NCBI RefSeq assembly: GCF_947494055.1
Contig: NZ_CANLTR010000001.1
Coordinates: 1 to 64,000, forward strand
DNA length: 64,000 nt
Direction of reading: 5' to 3'
From: an uncultured Jannaschia sp.
GTDB lineage: Bacteria > Pseudomonadota > Alphaproteobacteria > Rhodobacterales > Rhodobacteraceae
Position 1 is the stretch's first letter. Every line of letters begins with the position of its first letter. A program made the position numbers and the translations under genes. Positions 34,542 to 44,101 of this stretch are shown here, one piece after another. The notes beneath the pieces are model-generated. The model was not told where the DNA came from. It was given only the letters and a program-made list of their open reading frames with translations, and made no database searches.

Positions 34542-35264
34542 ATGATCCTCTACCCCGCCATCGACCTGAAGGACGGACAGGCCGTGCGCCTGCTGCACGG
34601 CGAAATGGAGAGCGCGACGATCTTCAACGACAACCCGGCGGCGCAGGCACGCATCTTTCAGGACGCGGGCTGCGAATGGGTCCACCTCGTCGACCTGAAC
34701 GGGGCCTTCGCCGGCCAGCCGGTGAACGCCGCCGCAGTCGAGGAGATCCTCGCGGCAATCGACGTTCCGGCGCAGCTCGGCGGTGGCATCCGCGACATGG
34801 CGACGATCGAGGCGTGGCTGGCGAAGGGGCTCGCCCGGGTGATCCTCGGGACCGCGGCGGTCGAGGATCCGGACCTCGTGCGACAGGCGGCGGCCGCCTT
34901 CCCCGGACAGGTTGCCGTCGGCATCGACGCGCGCGGCGGCTGGGTGGCGACGCGCGGCTGGGCATCGGAGACGGACGTGATGGCCCCCGACCTCGCCCGC
35001 CGGTACGAGGATGCCGGCGTGGCGGCAATCGTCTATACCGATATCGACCGCGACGGCGCGATGGGCGGCCCGAACGTCGAGGCGACGCAGGCGCTGGCCG
35101 AGGCAGTCTCGATTCCGGTGATCGCGTCGGGCGGCGTGTCCTCGCTGGCCGATCTGGAACGGCTCAAGGCGACCGGCTCCATCGCCGGGGCGATCTCCGG
35201 GCGGGCGCTCTACGACGGGGCGATCGACCTCGGGGCGGCCCTCGCCGCGCTGAAGGCGGCGTGA
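34542..35264 (+). CDS. hisA: ProFAR isomerase HisA
   Basis: A 240-residue TIM-barrel isomerase. Catalytic Asp in [13 protein letters not shown] (Asp near 8) and the second in [27 protein letters not shown] and [13 protein letters not shown] bind the two phosphates. CAGGAG lies 7 bases before the ATG. The stop overlaps the next gene's GTG. Confidence 0.97.
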   Translation: MILYPAIDLKDGQAVRLLHGEMESATIFNDNPAAQARIFQDAGCEWVHLVDLNGAFAGQPVNAAAVEEILAAIDVPAQLGGGIRDMATIEAWLAKGLARVILGTAAVEDPDLVRQAAAAFPGQVAVGIDARGGWVATRGWASETDVMAPDLARRYEDAGVAAIVYTDIDRDGAMGGPNVEATQALAEAVSIPVIASGGVSSLADLERLKATGSIAGAISGRALYDGAIDLGAALAALKAA

Positions 35265-35503
35265 AGCTTCGTTACCCCGCGATCCTCGTTGCCCTCGGCC
35301 TCGCATTCCTCCTCCTCGATCTCTGGTTCGAATGGTCCCTGGGCGCATTGGACTGCACCCGGACGATCGACCTGATCGTCTGCATCGTCTCCGTGCCCGC
35401 GCGCTTCGCGCTCGCACATCTGACGCTGCTGGCGCGCGGGCTCCTGCTGCTCGGAGGGGCCTGGCTCTTGGCGGCGGCGATCCTGCGGGTGATCCGCGGC
35501 TAG
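35261..35503 (+). CDS. Small membrane protein between hisA and hisF
   Basis: An 80-residue protein with two transmembrane segments (about 5-22 and 52-76) and two cysteines in the connecting loop ([13 protein letters not shown]). It starts at GTG overlapping the hisA stop (GTGA), so it is translated in the his operon. No role in histidine synthesis is known. Confidence 0.65.
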   Translation: MKLRYPAILVALGLAFLLLDLWFEWSLGALDCTRTIDLIVCIVSVPARFALAHLTLLARGLLLLGGAWLLAAAILRVIRG

Positions 35504-35565
35504 GACGGCGCAGGTCCGGCCGCGTCGCCCTTGCCCCGCCCGCCAATCCCGGCCAAACCCCCGCC

Positions 35566-36327
35566 ATGCTGAAGACCCGCATCATCCCCTGTCTCGACGT
35601 GGCCGACGGTCGTGTGGTCAAGGGCGTGAACTTCGTCGATCTGCGCGACGCGGGCGATCCCGTCGAATCCGCGCGCGCCTACGACGCGGCCGGCGCGGAC
35701 GAACTCTGCTTCCTCGACATCCATGCCACCCACGAGAACCGCGGCACGATGTACGACCTCGTCACCCGGACGGCCGAGGCGTGCTTCATGCCGCTGACCA
35801 TCGGCGGCGGCGTGCGGACCGTGGAGGACGTGCGCGACCTGCTGCTCGCGGGGGCCGACAAGGTCAGCTTCAATTCCGCCGCCGTGGCCGACCCGGACGT
35901 GCTGGCCCGGGCGGCGGACCGGTTCGGCAGCCAATGCATCGTCTGCGCCATCGACGCCCGGACGGTCGCGCCGAACAAGTGGGAAATCTTCACCCATGGC
36001 GGCCGGCGGGAAACCGGCATCGACGCCGTCGCCTTCGCGCGGTTGGCGGCGCAGCGCGGCGCGGGCGAGATCCTGCTCACCTCGATGGACCGCGACGGGA
36101 CGAAGGCGGGGTTCAACCTGCCGCTGACCCGCGCCGTGGCCGATGCCGTGCCGATCCCGGTAATCGCCTCGGGCGGCGTGGGGACGCTCGACCATCTCGT
36201 GGCCGGTGTGACGGAAGGCCGAGCCTCCGCCGTCCTCGCCGCCTCGATCTTCCATTTCGGCACCCACACGATCGCCGAGGCGAAGGCCCACATGGCCGCG
36301 GCCGGCATCCCCATGCGGATGGAGTGA
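35566..36327 (+). CDS. hisF: Imidazole glycerol phosphate synthase subunit HisF
   Basis: A 253-residue TIM-barrel cyclase producing IGP and AICAR. Catalytic Asp11 lies in [15 protein letters not shown] and the second Asp in CAIDARTV (about 130). [12 protein letters not shown] and [12 protein letters not shown] close the phosphate sites. Works with HisH. Followed after 2 bases by hisE. Confidence 0.98.
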   Translation: MLKTRIIPCLDVADGRVVKGVNFVDLRDAGDPVESARAYDAAGADELCFLDIHATHENRGTMYDLVTRTAEACFMPLTIGGGVRTVEDVRDLLLAGADKVSFNSAAVADPDVLARAADRFGSQCIVCAIDARTVAPNKWEIFTHGGRRETGIDAVAFARLAAQRGAGEILLTSMDRDGTKAGFNLPLTRAVADAVPIPVIASGGVGTLDHLVAGVTEGRASAVLAASIFHFGTHTIAEAKAHMAAAGIPMRME

Positions 36328-36329
36328 CC

Positions 36330-36668
36330 ATGCACGCGCTCGACGCCCTCTGGAACACCATCGTCGCCCGCCGCGACGCCGATCCGAACGAAAGCTGGAC
36401 GGCGAAGCTGCTGGACAGGGGCCCTGCAAAATGTGCCGAAAAGTTCGGCGAGGAGGCCATTGAAGCGATCATCGAGGCGGCAAGGGGCGATCGCGAAGCC
36501 CTGACGCGTGAAGGGGCCGACGTCCTCTACCATTTCTGCGTCATGCTGGCCGCCGGGGGCGTCGACCTGGCCGACGTCCTGGCGGAGCTCGGACGCCGGC
36601 AGGGCCAGTCCGGCCTCGAGGAACGGTCTGCCCGCGCGACGGCGCAACCCACTGATCCGGCTGGATAG
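36330..36668 (+). CDS. hisE: Phosphoribosyl-ATP pyrophosphatase
   Basis: A 112-residue all-alpha pyrophosphohydrolase for step two of histidine synthesis. The family motif [17 protein letters not shown] (about 38-54) and [13 protein letters not shown] are present. It is a separate protein, not fused to HisI. The last 20 residues are a variable tail. Confidence 0.95.
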   Translation: MHALDALWNTIVARRDADPNESWTAKLLDRGPAKCAEKFGEEAIEAIIEAARGDREALTREGADVLYHFCVMLAAGGVDLADVLAELGRRQGQSGLEERSARATAQPTDPAG

Positions 36669-36855
36669 CGCGCGCGTCGGGCTATCCGCGCAAATCCACG
36701 CAATCCACTTCGGAGCCGTATGGTCCGTGCCGCCATGCACGTTTCGACGGGACACGCAAGACGGCGTTCCGGTCCCGGAACCTTCCCGCCGCCCTGCGGG
36801 TTACCTCGATGACCAGCCTGCAAACAGGTCACCGCAGCAACGAAAGGAATGTACG

Positions 36856-37998
36856 ATGAAAACGCTTTTCGCGTCTACAGCCGTCGCATTGGCCCTCGCC
36901 GTCCCCGCCATCGCGCAGGAGACAGGCCCGTTCGTCTCCTCTATCGAGGGGGACTCCACCCGGGGGTCCGATCTGATGGGGTCGCGCCTCTACGTTTCCG
37001 AGACCGAGGTCGACACCATGGCCGGGCAGGGCCAGGACTGGAACGACGTCGGTGAGATCTCCGACATCATTCTCAGCAATTCCGGTGAGATCGACGCCGT
37101 CCTCATCGATATCGGTGGTTTCCTCGGCATTGGCGAGCGCACCGTGGCCGTGAACATGGACGACCTCCAGTTCGTCTCCGATGGTGCGGAGGCGAGCGAG
37201 TTCTTCATCGTCATGCAGGGCAGCCAGGCGGATCTCGAGAACGCGCCCGAGTTCCAGGACCCGATGAGCGGCAGCGGCCTCGAGACCGGCGCGATGAACG
37301 CGACGCAGGGCACCGGCATGGACACGCAAGCCGGTTCGACGCTGATGACAGGCGACAACGCCGATCCGAACATGGACCCGGAGGAATCCGCGCTGATCGC
37401 CGACGGGATGGAGCCCGAGGAAGCCCGGGACGCCGTAAACACGGCTGAGACCGAAACCGAAGACGCGATGCAGAACGCCGAGACCGAACTCGCCGAAGCG
37501 GGCAACGAAGCCGAAAACGCGGTGGAGAATGCCGGGGCGGAGCTGGCCGAAGCCGGCAACGAGGCCGAAGCCACGATGGACAACGCGGCGGCCGAGTTGA
37601 CCGAAGGCGAGACCGACATGGCCGAGGGCGATGCCACGATGGCGCCCGAGGGCGACGCGGCGATGACGGGCACGGCCGGTCTGATGCCGGCGCCGATGAT
37701 GGAACGCGAAGGCTATCAGTCGGTCGGCTACGACCAGCTGACCGCCGACGACGTAACTGGCGCGGCCGTTTACGGACCGGATGACGAGCGCGTGGGCGAG
37801 ATCGGCGAACTGCTGATGAGCGACGACGGCAAGCTCGACAACGCGATCGTTGATGTGGGCGGTTTCCTCGGCCTCGGCGAGAAGCAGGTGGAAGTTCCGT
37901 TCGACAACCTGCAAATCCTGCAGGGCGACAACGACATGCGCATCTATATCGATGCGACCGAGGAGCAGCTCGAGTCCCTCCCCGAGTACGAGGGCTGA
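36856..37998 (+). CDS. Secreted protein with two PRC-barrel domains
   Basis: A 380-residue exported protein. A signal peptide (about 1-20, cut near AIAQE) is followed by a PRC-barrel (about 38-115), an acidic Ala/Glu/Asn-rich linker (about 170-285) with repeated units ending AELAEAGNEAE, and a second PRC-barrel (about 290-380). Both barrels carry the same landmark, IDIGGFLGIGERTV and VDVGGFLGLGEKQV. The very low isoelectric point suggests a soluble periplasmic protein. AAAGGA precedes the ATG. No partner genes are obvious. Confidence 0.78.
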   Translation: MKTLFASTAVALALAVPAIAQETGPFVSSIEGDSTRGSDLMGSRLYVSETEVDTMAGQGQDWNDVGEISDIILSNSGEIDAVLIDIGGFLGIGERTVAVNMDDLQFVSDGAEASEFFIVMQGSQADLENAPEFQDPMSGSGLETGAMNATQGTGMDTQAGSTLMTGDNADPNMDPEESALIADGMEPEEARDAVNTAETETEDAMQNAETELAEAGNEAENAVENAGAELAEAGNEAEATMDNAAAELTEGETDMAEGDATMAPEGDAAMTGTAGLMPAPMMEREGYQSVGYDQLTADDVTGAAVYGPDDERVGEIGELLMSDDGKLDNAIVDVGGFLGLGEKQVEVPFDNLQILQGDNDMRIYIDATEEQLESLPEYEG

Positions 37999-38020
37999 CG
38001 CGTCCGATCCATTTGCAGGA

Positions 38021-38050
38021 AAGGCCCGCCGATCACGGCGGGCCTTTTCT
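38021..38050. terminator. Bidirectional terminator after the PRC-barrel gene
   Basis: AAGGCCCGCC (38021-38030) and GGCGGGCCTT (38037-38046) form a ten-pair stem with a six-base loop and TTTTCT on the plus strand; the minus strand also has a short T-run. It separates two convergent genes. Confidence 0.85.
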
Positions 38051-38057
38051 TGTCCGG

Positions 38058-38489
38058 TCAGGCCGATGCGCCGATCAGCCGGGCGTGCTCGATCTTGGTG
38101 CAACGGTCCTGCACGAACACAACCCCCGCGTCGTCGCACATCTCTGCCGCTTCGTCCGAGATCACCCCAAGCTGCAGCCACACGCAACGAAGCCCCGGCA
38201 GATCACGTAGCGCCTCCCGAACCAGCCCCGGCACGGCCTCGGATCGCCGGAAGACGTCGAGCACGTCGATCGGACCCTCGATCTGCGCGAGCGAGGCGAC
38301 CGCCGGCGCACCGAAGACCTCCTGTCCCGCCAGACCCGGATTGACCGGAACGACGTCATAACCTTGCGCGATCAGGTATTGCGACACGTAGTGGCTCGGC
38401 CGCCCGGGGTTCGCGGATGCGCCGAGACAGGCGAAGCGACGGGTGCTCGTCAGCAGGTCGCGTAGGGTCTCGTCGGATGGATATGTCAT
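38058..38489 (-). CDS. CoA-binding domain protein (YccU-like)
   Basis: A 143-residue Rossmann-fold protein of the CoA_binding_2 group. The nucleotide motif is FACLGASANPGRPSHYV (about 19-35), with PVNPGLAGQEVFG and the C-terminal VWLQLGVISDEAAEMCDDAGVVFVQDRC. Such proteins bind CoA; their role is not settled. The ATG at 38489 is chosen from family length. Confidence 0.85.
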   Translation of the reverse strand: MTYPSDETLRDLLTSTRRFACLGASANPGRPSHYVSQYLIAQGYDVVPVNPGLAGQEVFGAPAVASLAQIEGPIDVLDVFRRSEAVPGLVREALRDLPGLRCVWLQLGVISDEAAEMCDDAGVVFVQDRCTKIEHARLIGASA

Positions 38490-38506
38490 CGAATTACTGT
38501 AAGACG

Positions 38507-38539
38507 AAAAAGGACCCGCGGCGATGACGACGCGGGCCC
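38507..38539 (-). terminator. Rho-independent terminator after rlmB
   Basis: Read on the minus strand, GGGCCCGCG (38539-38531) pairs with CGCGGGTCC (38520-38512) with one mismatch, followed by five T. It lies 136 bases after the rlmB stop. The bases in between hold nothing I recognise. Confidence 0.65.
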
Positions 38540-38674
38540 GAGGTATGGAACGAGGGACAGTGAACAGAAGTACGAAAGTTCCAATTTCGCCTTCCTCAGA
38601 CACAGTGATAACAGACTTGCAAGGAAAGAGTTCCCGCCGGGCACGATTTTTTCCATGTCGTCGCGGAGATATCC

Positions 38675-39457
38675 TCAACGTCCTGTTGACAAAGCGAAAA
38701 GCGCAACCGCCGCCGCGTTCGACACATTGAGCGATCCGAATGATCCGGCGGCATCGATGCGCAGAATCCGGTGGCAGAGCGACCGCGTCCGTTCGCGCAG
38801 TCCCGGCCCTTCCGCCCCGAGCACGATGGCCGTGGGACTCGTTGCGAGGCTCGGAGCGGCATCGGCGAGCGTCTCCTCCCCGATCCCGTCGAGGCCGACG
38901 AGCGTATAGCCGAGGCCCGCCAGTTTCTCCATCGCATCGCCGAGATTGCCGACGCGGAGATAGGGCTGCCGTTCGAGCGCCCCGGAGGCGGTCTTGGCCA
39001 GCGCTCCGGTCTCCGGCGCGGAATGACGGGCCGGCGCGATCACCGCGCGGGCGCCGAACACCTCCGCCGACCGCAGGATCGCGCCGGCATTGTGCGGATC
39101 GGTCACCCGGTCGAGCAGCACGAGCAAGGGCGCTCCGCCGCCCGGCCGGGCGAGATCCTCCAGCCGGCCCCAGTCGAGTGGCCGGACCTCCAGCGCCGCG
39201 CCCTGATGGACGGAGCCGGGGTCGAGCGGGGCGGGAAACTTACGCGGATCGACGATCTCCGCCGTCATGCCCGATTCGGGTACCGCCGCGCCGAGCCGGT
39301 CGGCCGCATTCTTCGTGAGGACGAGACGCAACCTGTCGCGCATCGGGTTCGCCAGCGCGTCCCGTACGGCGTGCAGCCCGAACAGCCAGACAGTCTCGCG
39401 CGCCCCGGCCCGCCGCGCCTGCTCTTTCGCGACGACCCATTTCGGCTTTTCCGTCAT
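38675..39457 (-). CDS. rlmB: 23S rRNA (guanosine-2'-O)-methyltransferase RlmB/TrmH family
   Basis: A 260-residue SPOUT methyltransferase. An N-terminal substrate-binding domain (about 25-90, LFGLHAVRDALANP) precedes the knotted SAM domain with LLVLLDRVTDPHNAGAILRSA, IVLGAEGPGLRE and the C-terminal SLNVSNAAAVALFAL. It fits RlmB/TrmH family members; the exact target nucleotide is by analogy. The ATG at 39457 fits the family start. Confidence 0.9.
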   Translation of the reverse strand: MTEKPKWVVAKEQARRAGARETVWLFGLHAVRDALANPMRDRLRLVLTKNAADRLGAAVPESGMTAEIVDPRKFPAPLDPGSVHQGAALEVRPLDWGRLEDLARPGGGAPLLVLLDRVTDPHNAGAILRSAEVFGARAVIAPARHSAPETGALAKTASGALERQPYLRVGNLGDAMEKLAGLGYTLVGLDGIGEETLADAAPSLATSPTAIVLGAEGPGLRERTRSLCHRILRIDAAGSFGSLNVSNAAAVALFALSTGR

Positions 39458-39555
39458 GCGATCCCCCGCCCGTTTCCAGTGCTTATCGCCGCTCGAGGCA
39501 GGCGCCACAACACCGCTTGACCCCACCGGGACCGGCGGCTATCCGGTCCACCGTT

Positions 39556-39639
39556 GGGCGACAGGCCGCAAGGTGTGGCAGGGGACTGTAACTCCCTCGC
39601 GGAGACGCACGCCTGGTTCGATTCCAGGGTCGCCCACCA
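39556..39639 (+). tRNA. tRNA-Tyr (GTA)
   Basis: Acceptor GGGCGAC/GTCGCCC, anticodon stem GGGGA/TCCCT with loop CTGTAAC (anticodon GTA), a long variable arm as in bacterial tRNA-Tyr, T-loop TTCGATT, discriminator A and encoded CCA (39637-39639). Confidence 0.95.
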
Positions 39640-40437
39640 ACATCATACCGCAAACGCGCTGCCGATGAGGCTCTCTAGCCGCGCTGCAAAGCCGAACGGC
39701 AGAGGAGCGGACGCGCAGGCGCTCCGGGCCGCTGCCTCTCCCGCGTCGGTGCTGCGCCGGACCGAAAGTGTTCGAGGCGTTCCGACAGCGCTTGCGCATC
39801 GGTCATTCGCAGCGACGTCGGGTCGGACAAGAAGCGTTCCTACGCGACACCTCGGAGAAGGCGATCTGGTGGAATTCAGACAACAGGTAGCCACTTATCT
39901 ATCACCGACGACTACATACGATCCGGATGCCGGTCATTGTATGCGCCAGATGCGCCGTCCGGACCCTAGTTTTGGACCCGCGCAACAAGCCATGCCGCTG
40001 CGAGACGCGTATGTTGCGAGCGAACCTGTAAACATCTTCCCGAAACAGGACGGGCCGCGGCCGCAGATCGGCGACGAGTTCCGCGTGCGCCACCCGCCGC
40101 CGCCGCATCCATCCGATCCGCTACGGTTAATTAGGGCCGATCCAGACGACCCGTGTTGTGCTCCATGTCTCCGGGAACGTCGTCGATGACATCGAAGCAA
40201 ATTCGATCTGTCTGCTCGTCGAGCATGGTTCCGTAATTGCCCGACCCTTACTCCCCGGGCCTGGTGTAAGATCGTGAATCCGACGCTTATCCGTAAAGTC
40301 TGTAGGCAGTTGTAACGTCGATCCCCGTCAGCCGCTGCGACGGGGTTGGTAAGAACCGCTGACCGCAGCGCATCTCCCACATCGTGCGCTTGACGCTCAT
40401 GTCTCTTGAACGTCGGGGCTCGGACCGCGGTCGACGA
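39640..40437. other. Unassigned region downstream of tRNA-Tyr
   Basis: About 800 bases without a convincing gene. Open frames exist on both strands, but none has a ribosome-binding site, coding-type third-position GC, or a recognisable family. The sequence is visibly less GC-rich in places (for example 40200-40310). No integrase, IS ends or repeat of the tRNA 3' end were found in the window. It could be a decayed insertion or an untranslated locus. Confidence 0.5.
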
Positions 40438-40737
40438 TCAGCCTACGGGCAACCCCGTCAGGACCTGCGCCATCGCCGCGCCGTGCATGTCCCGGTCGCG
40501 GAGGCTTCCCTGAACTTCCGGCCGCGGGAGGCTCAGCTTGACGACATGCAGGTCCGGCAGGTCGAAGCGCCGCAACTCCGGTGCGGCGAGCCGTTCGGCA
40601 TAGGTCTCCGTCGCGATCGCCTGCACGCGTCCATAGCTTTCCTCGGTGCAGAACAGGTCGATCGTCATCCAGAACGGACCCGCATTCTTCGACCGGATGC
40701 GCGCGATCCGGCCCAGTTCCACCGGCGCCTCAGACAT
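40438..40737 (-). CDS. DUF4387 protein
   Basis: A 99-residue protein of DUF4387: RIRSKNAGPFWMTIDLFC near the N-terminus and ELRRFDLPDLHVVKLSLPRP later. It overlaps the end of the AtuA-like gene by 8 bases. DUF4387 genes usually stand directly after DUF1446 genes or are fused to them, so the two probably form one enzyme or complex. Confidence 0.85.
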   Translation of the reverse strand: MSEAPVELGRIARIRSKNAGPFWMTIDLFCTEESYGRVQAIATETYAERLAAPELRRFDLPDLHVVKLSLPRPEVQGSLRDRDMHGAAMAQVLTGLPVG

Positions 40738-42079
40738 CGATGACCTCGATGCGGAACCCGTCCATCGGATCGTCGAGCGACAGCACATGGTGGAAGACGA
40801 ACTCGTATTGCGGGCCGAGCTCCACTTCGGGCGGGGAGAACGGGAAGGCGAAGGTGGGCATCGGCTCCTCCTCGGTCAGCGGGTGGTGCAGGAGCAGCGG
40901 ATTGACGACCTTGGCGACCTCGCGGGCCACCTCCGCCTGGGGCGCAACGACCTGTGTCATCACGCCGACTTCGTTCGGCACGGCCCGGTCCGGCTCACGC
41001 GCGCCGAGTGTCGCGTCGAGACCGATGCGGCGCAACTCGAGATCGTAGGCCACGTCGCCCATCCGCTGCGAGATCCGGCGCCGCGCCCGGGCCTCGAGCG
41101 AGGCGCACCATTCGTCGATCGCGCCCACGTAGCGCGGGTCGCGCACCAGCACGAGCGACATGATCCCGTGCCCCGCCACCCGTGCGCCCTCGAGCTTGAC
41201 CGCGTAGGGGCCCGGGACCCATTCGCTGCCCTCGACCCGCACGGCGCGGTCGCCCTCGGTGCTGTAGTTGGAGCGAGTCACGTCGAGGAAACCGCCGGGT
41301 TCGTAAAGGATGATCGGGTCACTGTTCTCGTAGAGCAGATGCGCCGCGACGGTCTGCGGCGTGGCGCGGGAGACCTCCGCCATCGGCGTGACGGTGAAGC
41401 CGGTCTCGTCGACCATGATCTCGATGACGCCGGTATCGGGATGCGTGCAGCAGAGCGCGCCGCATTCCCCGACCTTCGCCCCGTGCCACGCCGCGCCGGG
41501 GTGACAACCCCGTTCGATCGGCATCGCGGCGAGGATGGCCGTGTCGGTCGTGCGCCCGCAGATCACGATGTCCGCCCCGGTGGCGAGTGCGGCCTGCACC
41601 TGCTCCACGCCCGCGAGCGCGACGATGTTGGTGCAGGTCGCCACGTCCTCGACCGTCACCTCCGGGGCACCGGACAGCGGCGCGACGCGGTCCCAGGCGG
41701 CGGCGAGCGCGTCGGGGTCGCGGTCGCAGTAGAGAACGGCGATCTTCGCATGCCGGCCGGTCTCCGCCAGCACCTCCCGCGTGATCTCCAGCAGCCAGTC
41801 CACCGCCGTCCCCGCGCCGCAAGTCCCCGCCGTGCCGACGACGAGCGGACAGCCTGCGCGCGCCCCCGCGTCGATCAGCGCGGCCCATTCGGCCTTGGTC
41901 TGCGCGCGGGAATACTTGCTGACGCCTCGGCCCAGATAGGCCGGCCCGCTATCGGTCGAGCCGCCGTCGATGGCGATCAGATCGGGCGCGCGGGCGAGCC
42001 CCGCCTCCAGCGCGGCCTCGTCCCAACCCAGGCCGAGCGCGCCGGCGGGGACGAGGATTCTAGTCGGCCGGCTTGGCAT
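40730..42079 (-). CDS. AtuA/DUF1446-family protein (acyclic terpene utilisation-like)
   Basis: A 449-residue protein. The N-terminus has LGLGWDEAALEAGL and DLIAIDGGSTDSGPAYLG, the signature of DUF1446/AtuA proteins; further on come GADIVICGRTTDTAI and LLYENSDPIILYEPGG. AtuA is needed for citronellol/geranyl breakdown in Pseudomonas, but no other atu genes are here and the context is a carboxylate transporter, so the substrate is more likely a hydroxy- or dicarboxylic acid (inference). It overlaps tctA by 20 bases. Confidence 0.85.
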   Translation of the reverse strand: MPSRPTRILVPAGALGLGWDEAALEAGLARAPDLIAIDGGSTDSGPAYLGRGVSKYSRAQTKAEWAALIDAGARAGCPLVVGTAGTCGAGTAVDWLLEITREVLAETGRHAKIAVLYCDRDPDALAAAWDRVAPLSGAPEVTVEDVATCTNIVALAGVEQVQAALATGADIVICGRTTDTAILAAMPIERGCHPGAAWHGAKVGECGALCCTHPDTGVIEIMVDETGFTVTPMAEVSRATPQTVAAHLLYENSDPIILYEPGGFLDVTRSNYSTEGDRAVRVEGSEWVPGPYAVKLEGARVAGHGIMSLVLVRDPRYVGAIDEWCASLEARARRRISQRMGDVAYDLELRRIGLDATLGAREPDRAVPNEVGVMTQVVAPQAEVAREVAKVVNPLLLHHPLTEEEPMPTFAFPFSPPEVELGPQYEFVFHHVLSLDDPMDGFRIEVIDV

Positions 42080-43580
42080 GGTCGGGCACCTCGGGGCGGC
42101 GGATGATGCGGCGCAGGAACAGGGGCGCGACGAAGCCCAGCACCGCCGCGATCCACAGACCGATAGCGATGCCCGACGAGAAGAGGAAGGTCACGTCCCC
42201 GTCCGACAGCGTCATCGCGCGACGCAGGTTGTTCTCCATCGCGTTGCCGAGGAGGATGCCGAGAATCACCGGCACTGTCGGAATGTCGAGCTTGCGGAAC
42301 AGCCAACCCATGATGCCGAACACGACCATCAGGAGCAGGTCGAAATAGCTTCCCGTGAGCGAGTAGATCCCCACGAAGCTCACCATCATCACGCCCGGCA
42401 ACAGCAGTTGCGGCGGCACCGAGAGGACGCGCACGAAGACCTTCACCATCGGCACGTTCATCGCCAGCAGCACGAAGTTCGCGATCAGGAGCGAAGCGAT
42501 CAGGCCCCAGACCACCTCCGGGTTGTTCGCGAAGAGCGTCGGGCCCGGCGTGATGTTGAGCGTCATCAGCACCGCGAGCAGCACCGCCGTCGTCCCCGAA
42601 CCCGGCACGCCCAGCGTCAGCATCGGCACGAGCGCCCCGCCCGCCGCGGCGTTGTTGCCGGCCTCCGGTGCGGCCACGCCTTTCGCGACACCGGTGCCGA
42701 AGCCGCCCTTCGCCCCGGCGATGGATTTCTCCATCATGTAGGTCAGGAAGGACCCGAGCGATGCGCCCGCGCCCGGCAGCACGCCCGCGACGAAGCCCAG
42801 CACCGAGGAGCGCAGCATCGTCCAGCGCGTCCCCCACATCTCCCGCCACGGCACCGTCACCCGGTCGAGCTTCACGCCGATGGCGCTGCCCTTGCCATGG
42901 CTCTCGATGAAGACGAAGACCTCGGAGACGGCGAAGAGGCCGACGATGGCCACGAGGAAGTCTACCCCGTCGGCCAGATGCAGGTTGCCCCCCGTGAAGC
43001 GCGTGAAACCGGACGAGTTGTCGAGCCCGATCATCGCGATCCCGAGTCCGATGGCGGAGGCGAGCGCGGCCTTGGCCTGGTTCTTCGAGGCGATCCCGCC
43101 CAGCGTCGAGAAGGCCAGGAGATACAACGCAAAGTACTCGGCCGGCCCGAACAGATAGGCCACCCGCGCGAGCATCGGCGCGACGAGCGCCAACGCGATC
43201 GTCGCGAAGAGCGCACCGACGAAGGACGCGACCCCGGAAATGACCAGCGCATCCCCCGCCCGGCCGGCCCGCGCCATCGGGTAGCCGTCGAGCGTCGTCA
43301 TCATCGCCGGCTCGTCACCCGGGATGTTGAGCAGGATCGAGCTGATCCGCCCACCATACATCGCGCCGTAATAGACCGAAGTGAGCAGCACGAGCGCCGC
43401 CGTCGCGTCGAGCCCCATCGTGAAGGTGATCGGGATCAGCAGCGCGACGCCGTTGGACGGCCCGAGCCCCGGCAGCGCGCCGACGATCGTGCCGATGAAG
43501 CAGCCGATGACCGCGAGGAACAACGTCCAGGGCGAGAGCGCGACCGAGAAACCGAGTGCGAGGTTGGACAGGATGTCCAT
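42060..43580 (-). CDS. tctA: Tripartite tricarboxylate transporter, large permease TctA
   Basis: A 506-residue permease with about eleven transmembrane segments. The TctA motifs GALPGLGPSNGVALLIPITF (about 33-52) and VLPGAGASLGSFLTYMMEK, plus GVAAPEAGNNAAAGGALVP, are all present. It carries the transport path of the secondary, binding-protein-dependent TTT system. The ATG at 43580 is one base from the tctB stop. Confidence 0.95.
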   Translation of the reverse strand: MDILSNLALGFSVALSPWTLFLAVIGCFIGTIVGALPGLGPSNGVALLIPITFTMGLDATAALVLLTSVYYGAMYGGRISSILLNIPGDEPAMMTTLDGYPMARAGRAGDALVISGVASFVGALFATIALALVAPMLARVAYLFGPAEYFALYLLAFSTLGGIASKNQAKAALASAIGLGIAMIGLDNSSGFTRFTGGNLHLADGVDFLVAIVGLFAVSEVFVFIESHGKGSAIGVKLDRVTVPWREMWGTRWTMLRSSVLGFVAGVLPGAGASLGSFLTYMMEKSIAGAKGGFGTGVAKGVAAPEAGNNAAAGGALVPMLTLGVPGSGTTAVLLAVLMTLNITPGPTLFANNPEVVWGLIASLLIANFVLLAMNVPMVKVFVRVLSVPPQLLLPGVMMVSFVGIYSLTGSYFDLLLMVVFGIMGWLFRKLDIPTVPVILGILLGNAMENNLRRAMTLSDGDVTFLFSSGIAIGLWIAAVLGFVAPLFLRRIIRRPEVPDHAKPAD

Positions 43581-43581
43581 G

Positions 43582-44031
43582 TCAGAATCCCCGTGGCCAG
43601 GCGAGCAGGCCAAGGCCCAGGACGAAGCGGAAGATGACGAAGAGCCCGACCGCGAGCCCGAGTCCGGCCAGTGCCGCGTAGCGCGGACGTGGCTCGATCA
43701 GGTAGCTCAGGATCGCGGCGGCGATCGTCGTTGGAACGAGGAAACCCAGCGGCCGTAGTGCATAGGCGTAGGCGACCAGCGTCGCGACCGCGATGGCGAG
43801 CCGCATCCAGGTGGCCCCGTCCGGAATTTCCGGGTCAGGGTCCGGCTTGAGGACCATGACCAGCCCGCAGATCAGCGAGACACCGGCCACGATGAGCGGG
43901 AATGTCTTCGCGCCGACCGGGTCCGTCATGAACCCGACCTGCAGGTTCAGAGCCGCGACGCCATAAGCCACGGAACCGAGGATGACGACCGCCCCGAAGA
44001 TGCGGTCGCCCTTTCCCGTCCAGACATTCAT
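43582..44031 (-). CDS. tctB: Tripartite tricarboxylate transporter, small permease TctB
   Basis: A 149-residue membrane protein with four segments (about 10-30, 42-60, 75-95, 115-145). PVGAKTFPLIVAGVSL and LRPLGFLVPTTIAAA are typical of TctB. It completes the membrane part of the TTT transporter. Confidence 0.9.
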   Translation of the reverse strand: MNVWTGKGDRIFGAVVILGSVAYGVAALNLQVGFMTDPVGAKTFPLIVAGVSLICGLVMVLKPDPDPEIPDGATWMRLAIAVATLVAYAYALRPLGFLVPTTIAAAILSYLIEPRPRYAALAGLGLAVGLFVIFRFVLGLGLLAWPRGF

Positions 44032-44101
44032 CCGGCCGCACTCCCGGTGGCGGTCGGCCGCTCCTCAGGCCGAAGGCTGCAGGCCGCGTCTCCTCCGACG
44101 G

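Noticed and set aside
39554..40189. Plus-strand frame of about 210 codons
   Set aside because: It runs through the whole tRNA-Tyr gene and shows no coding bias.
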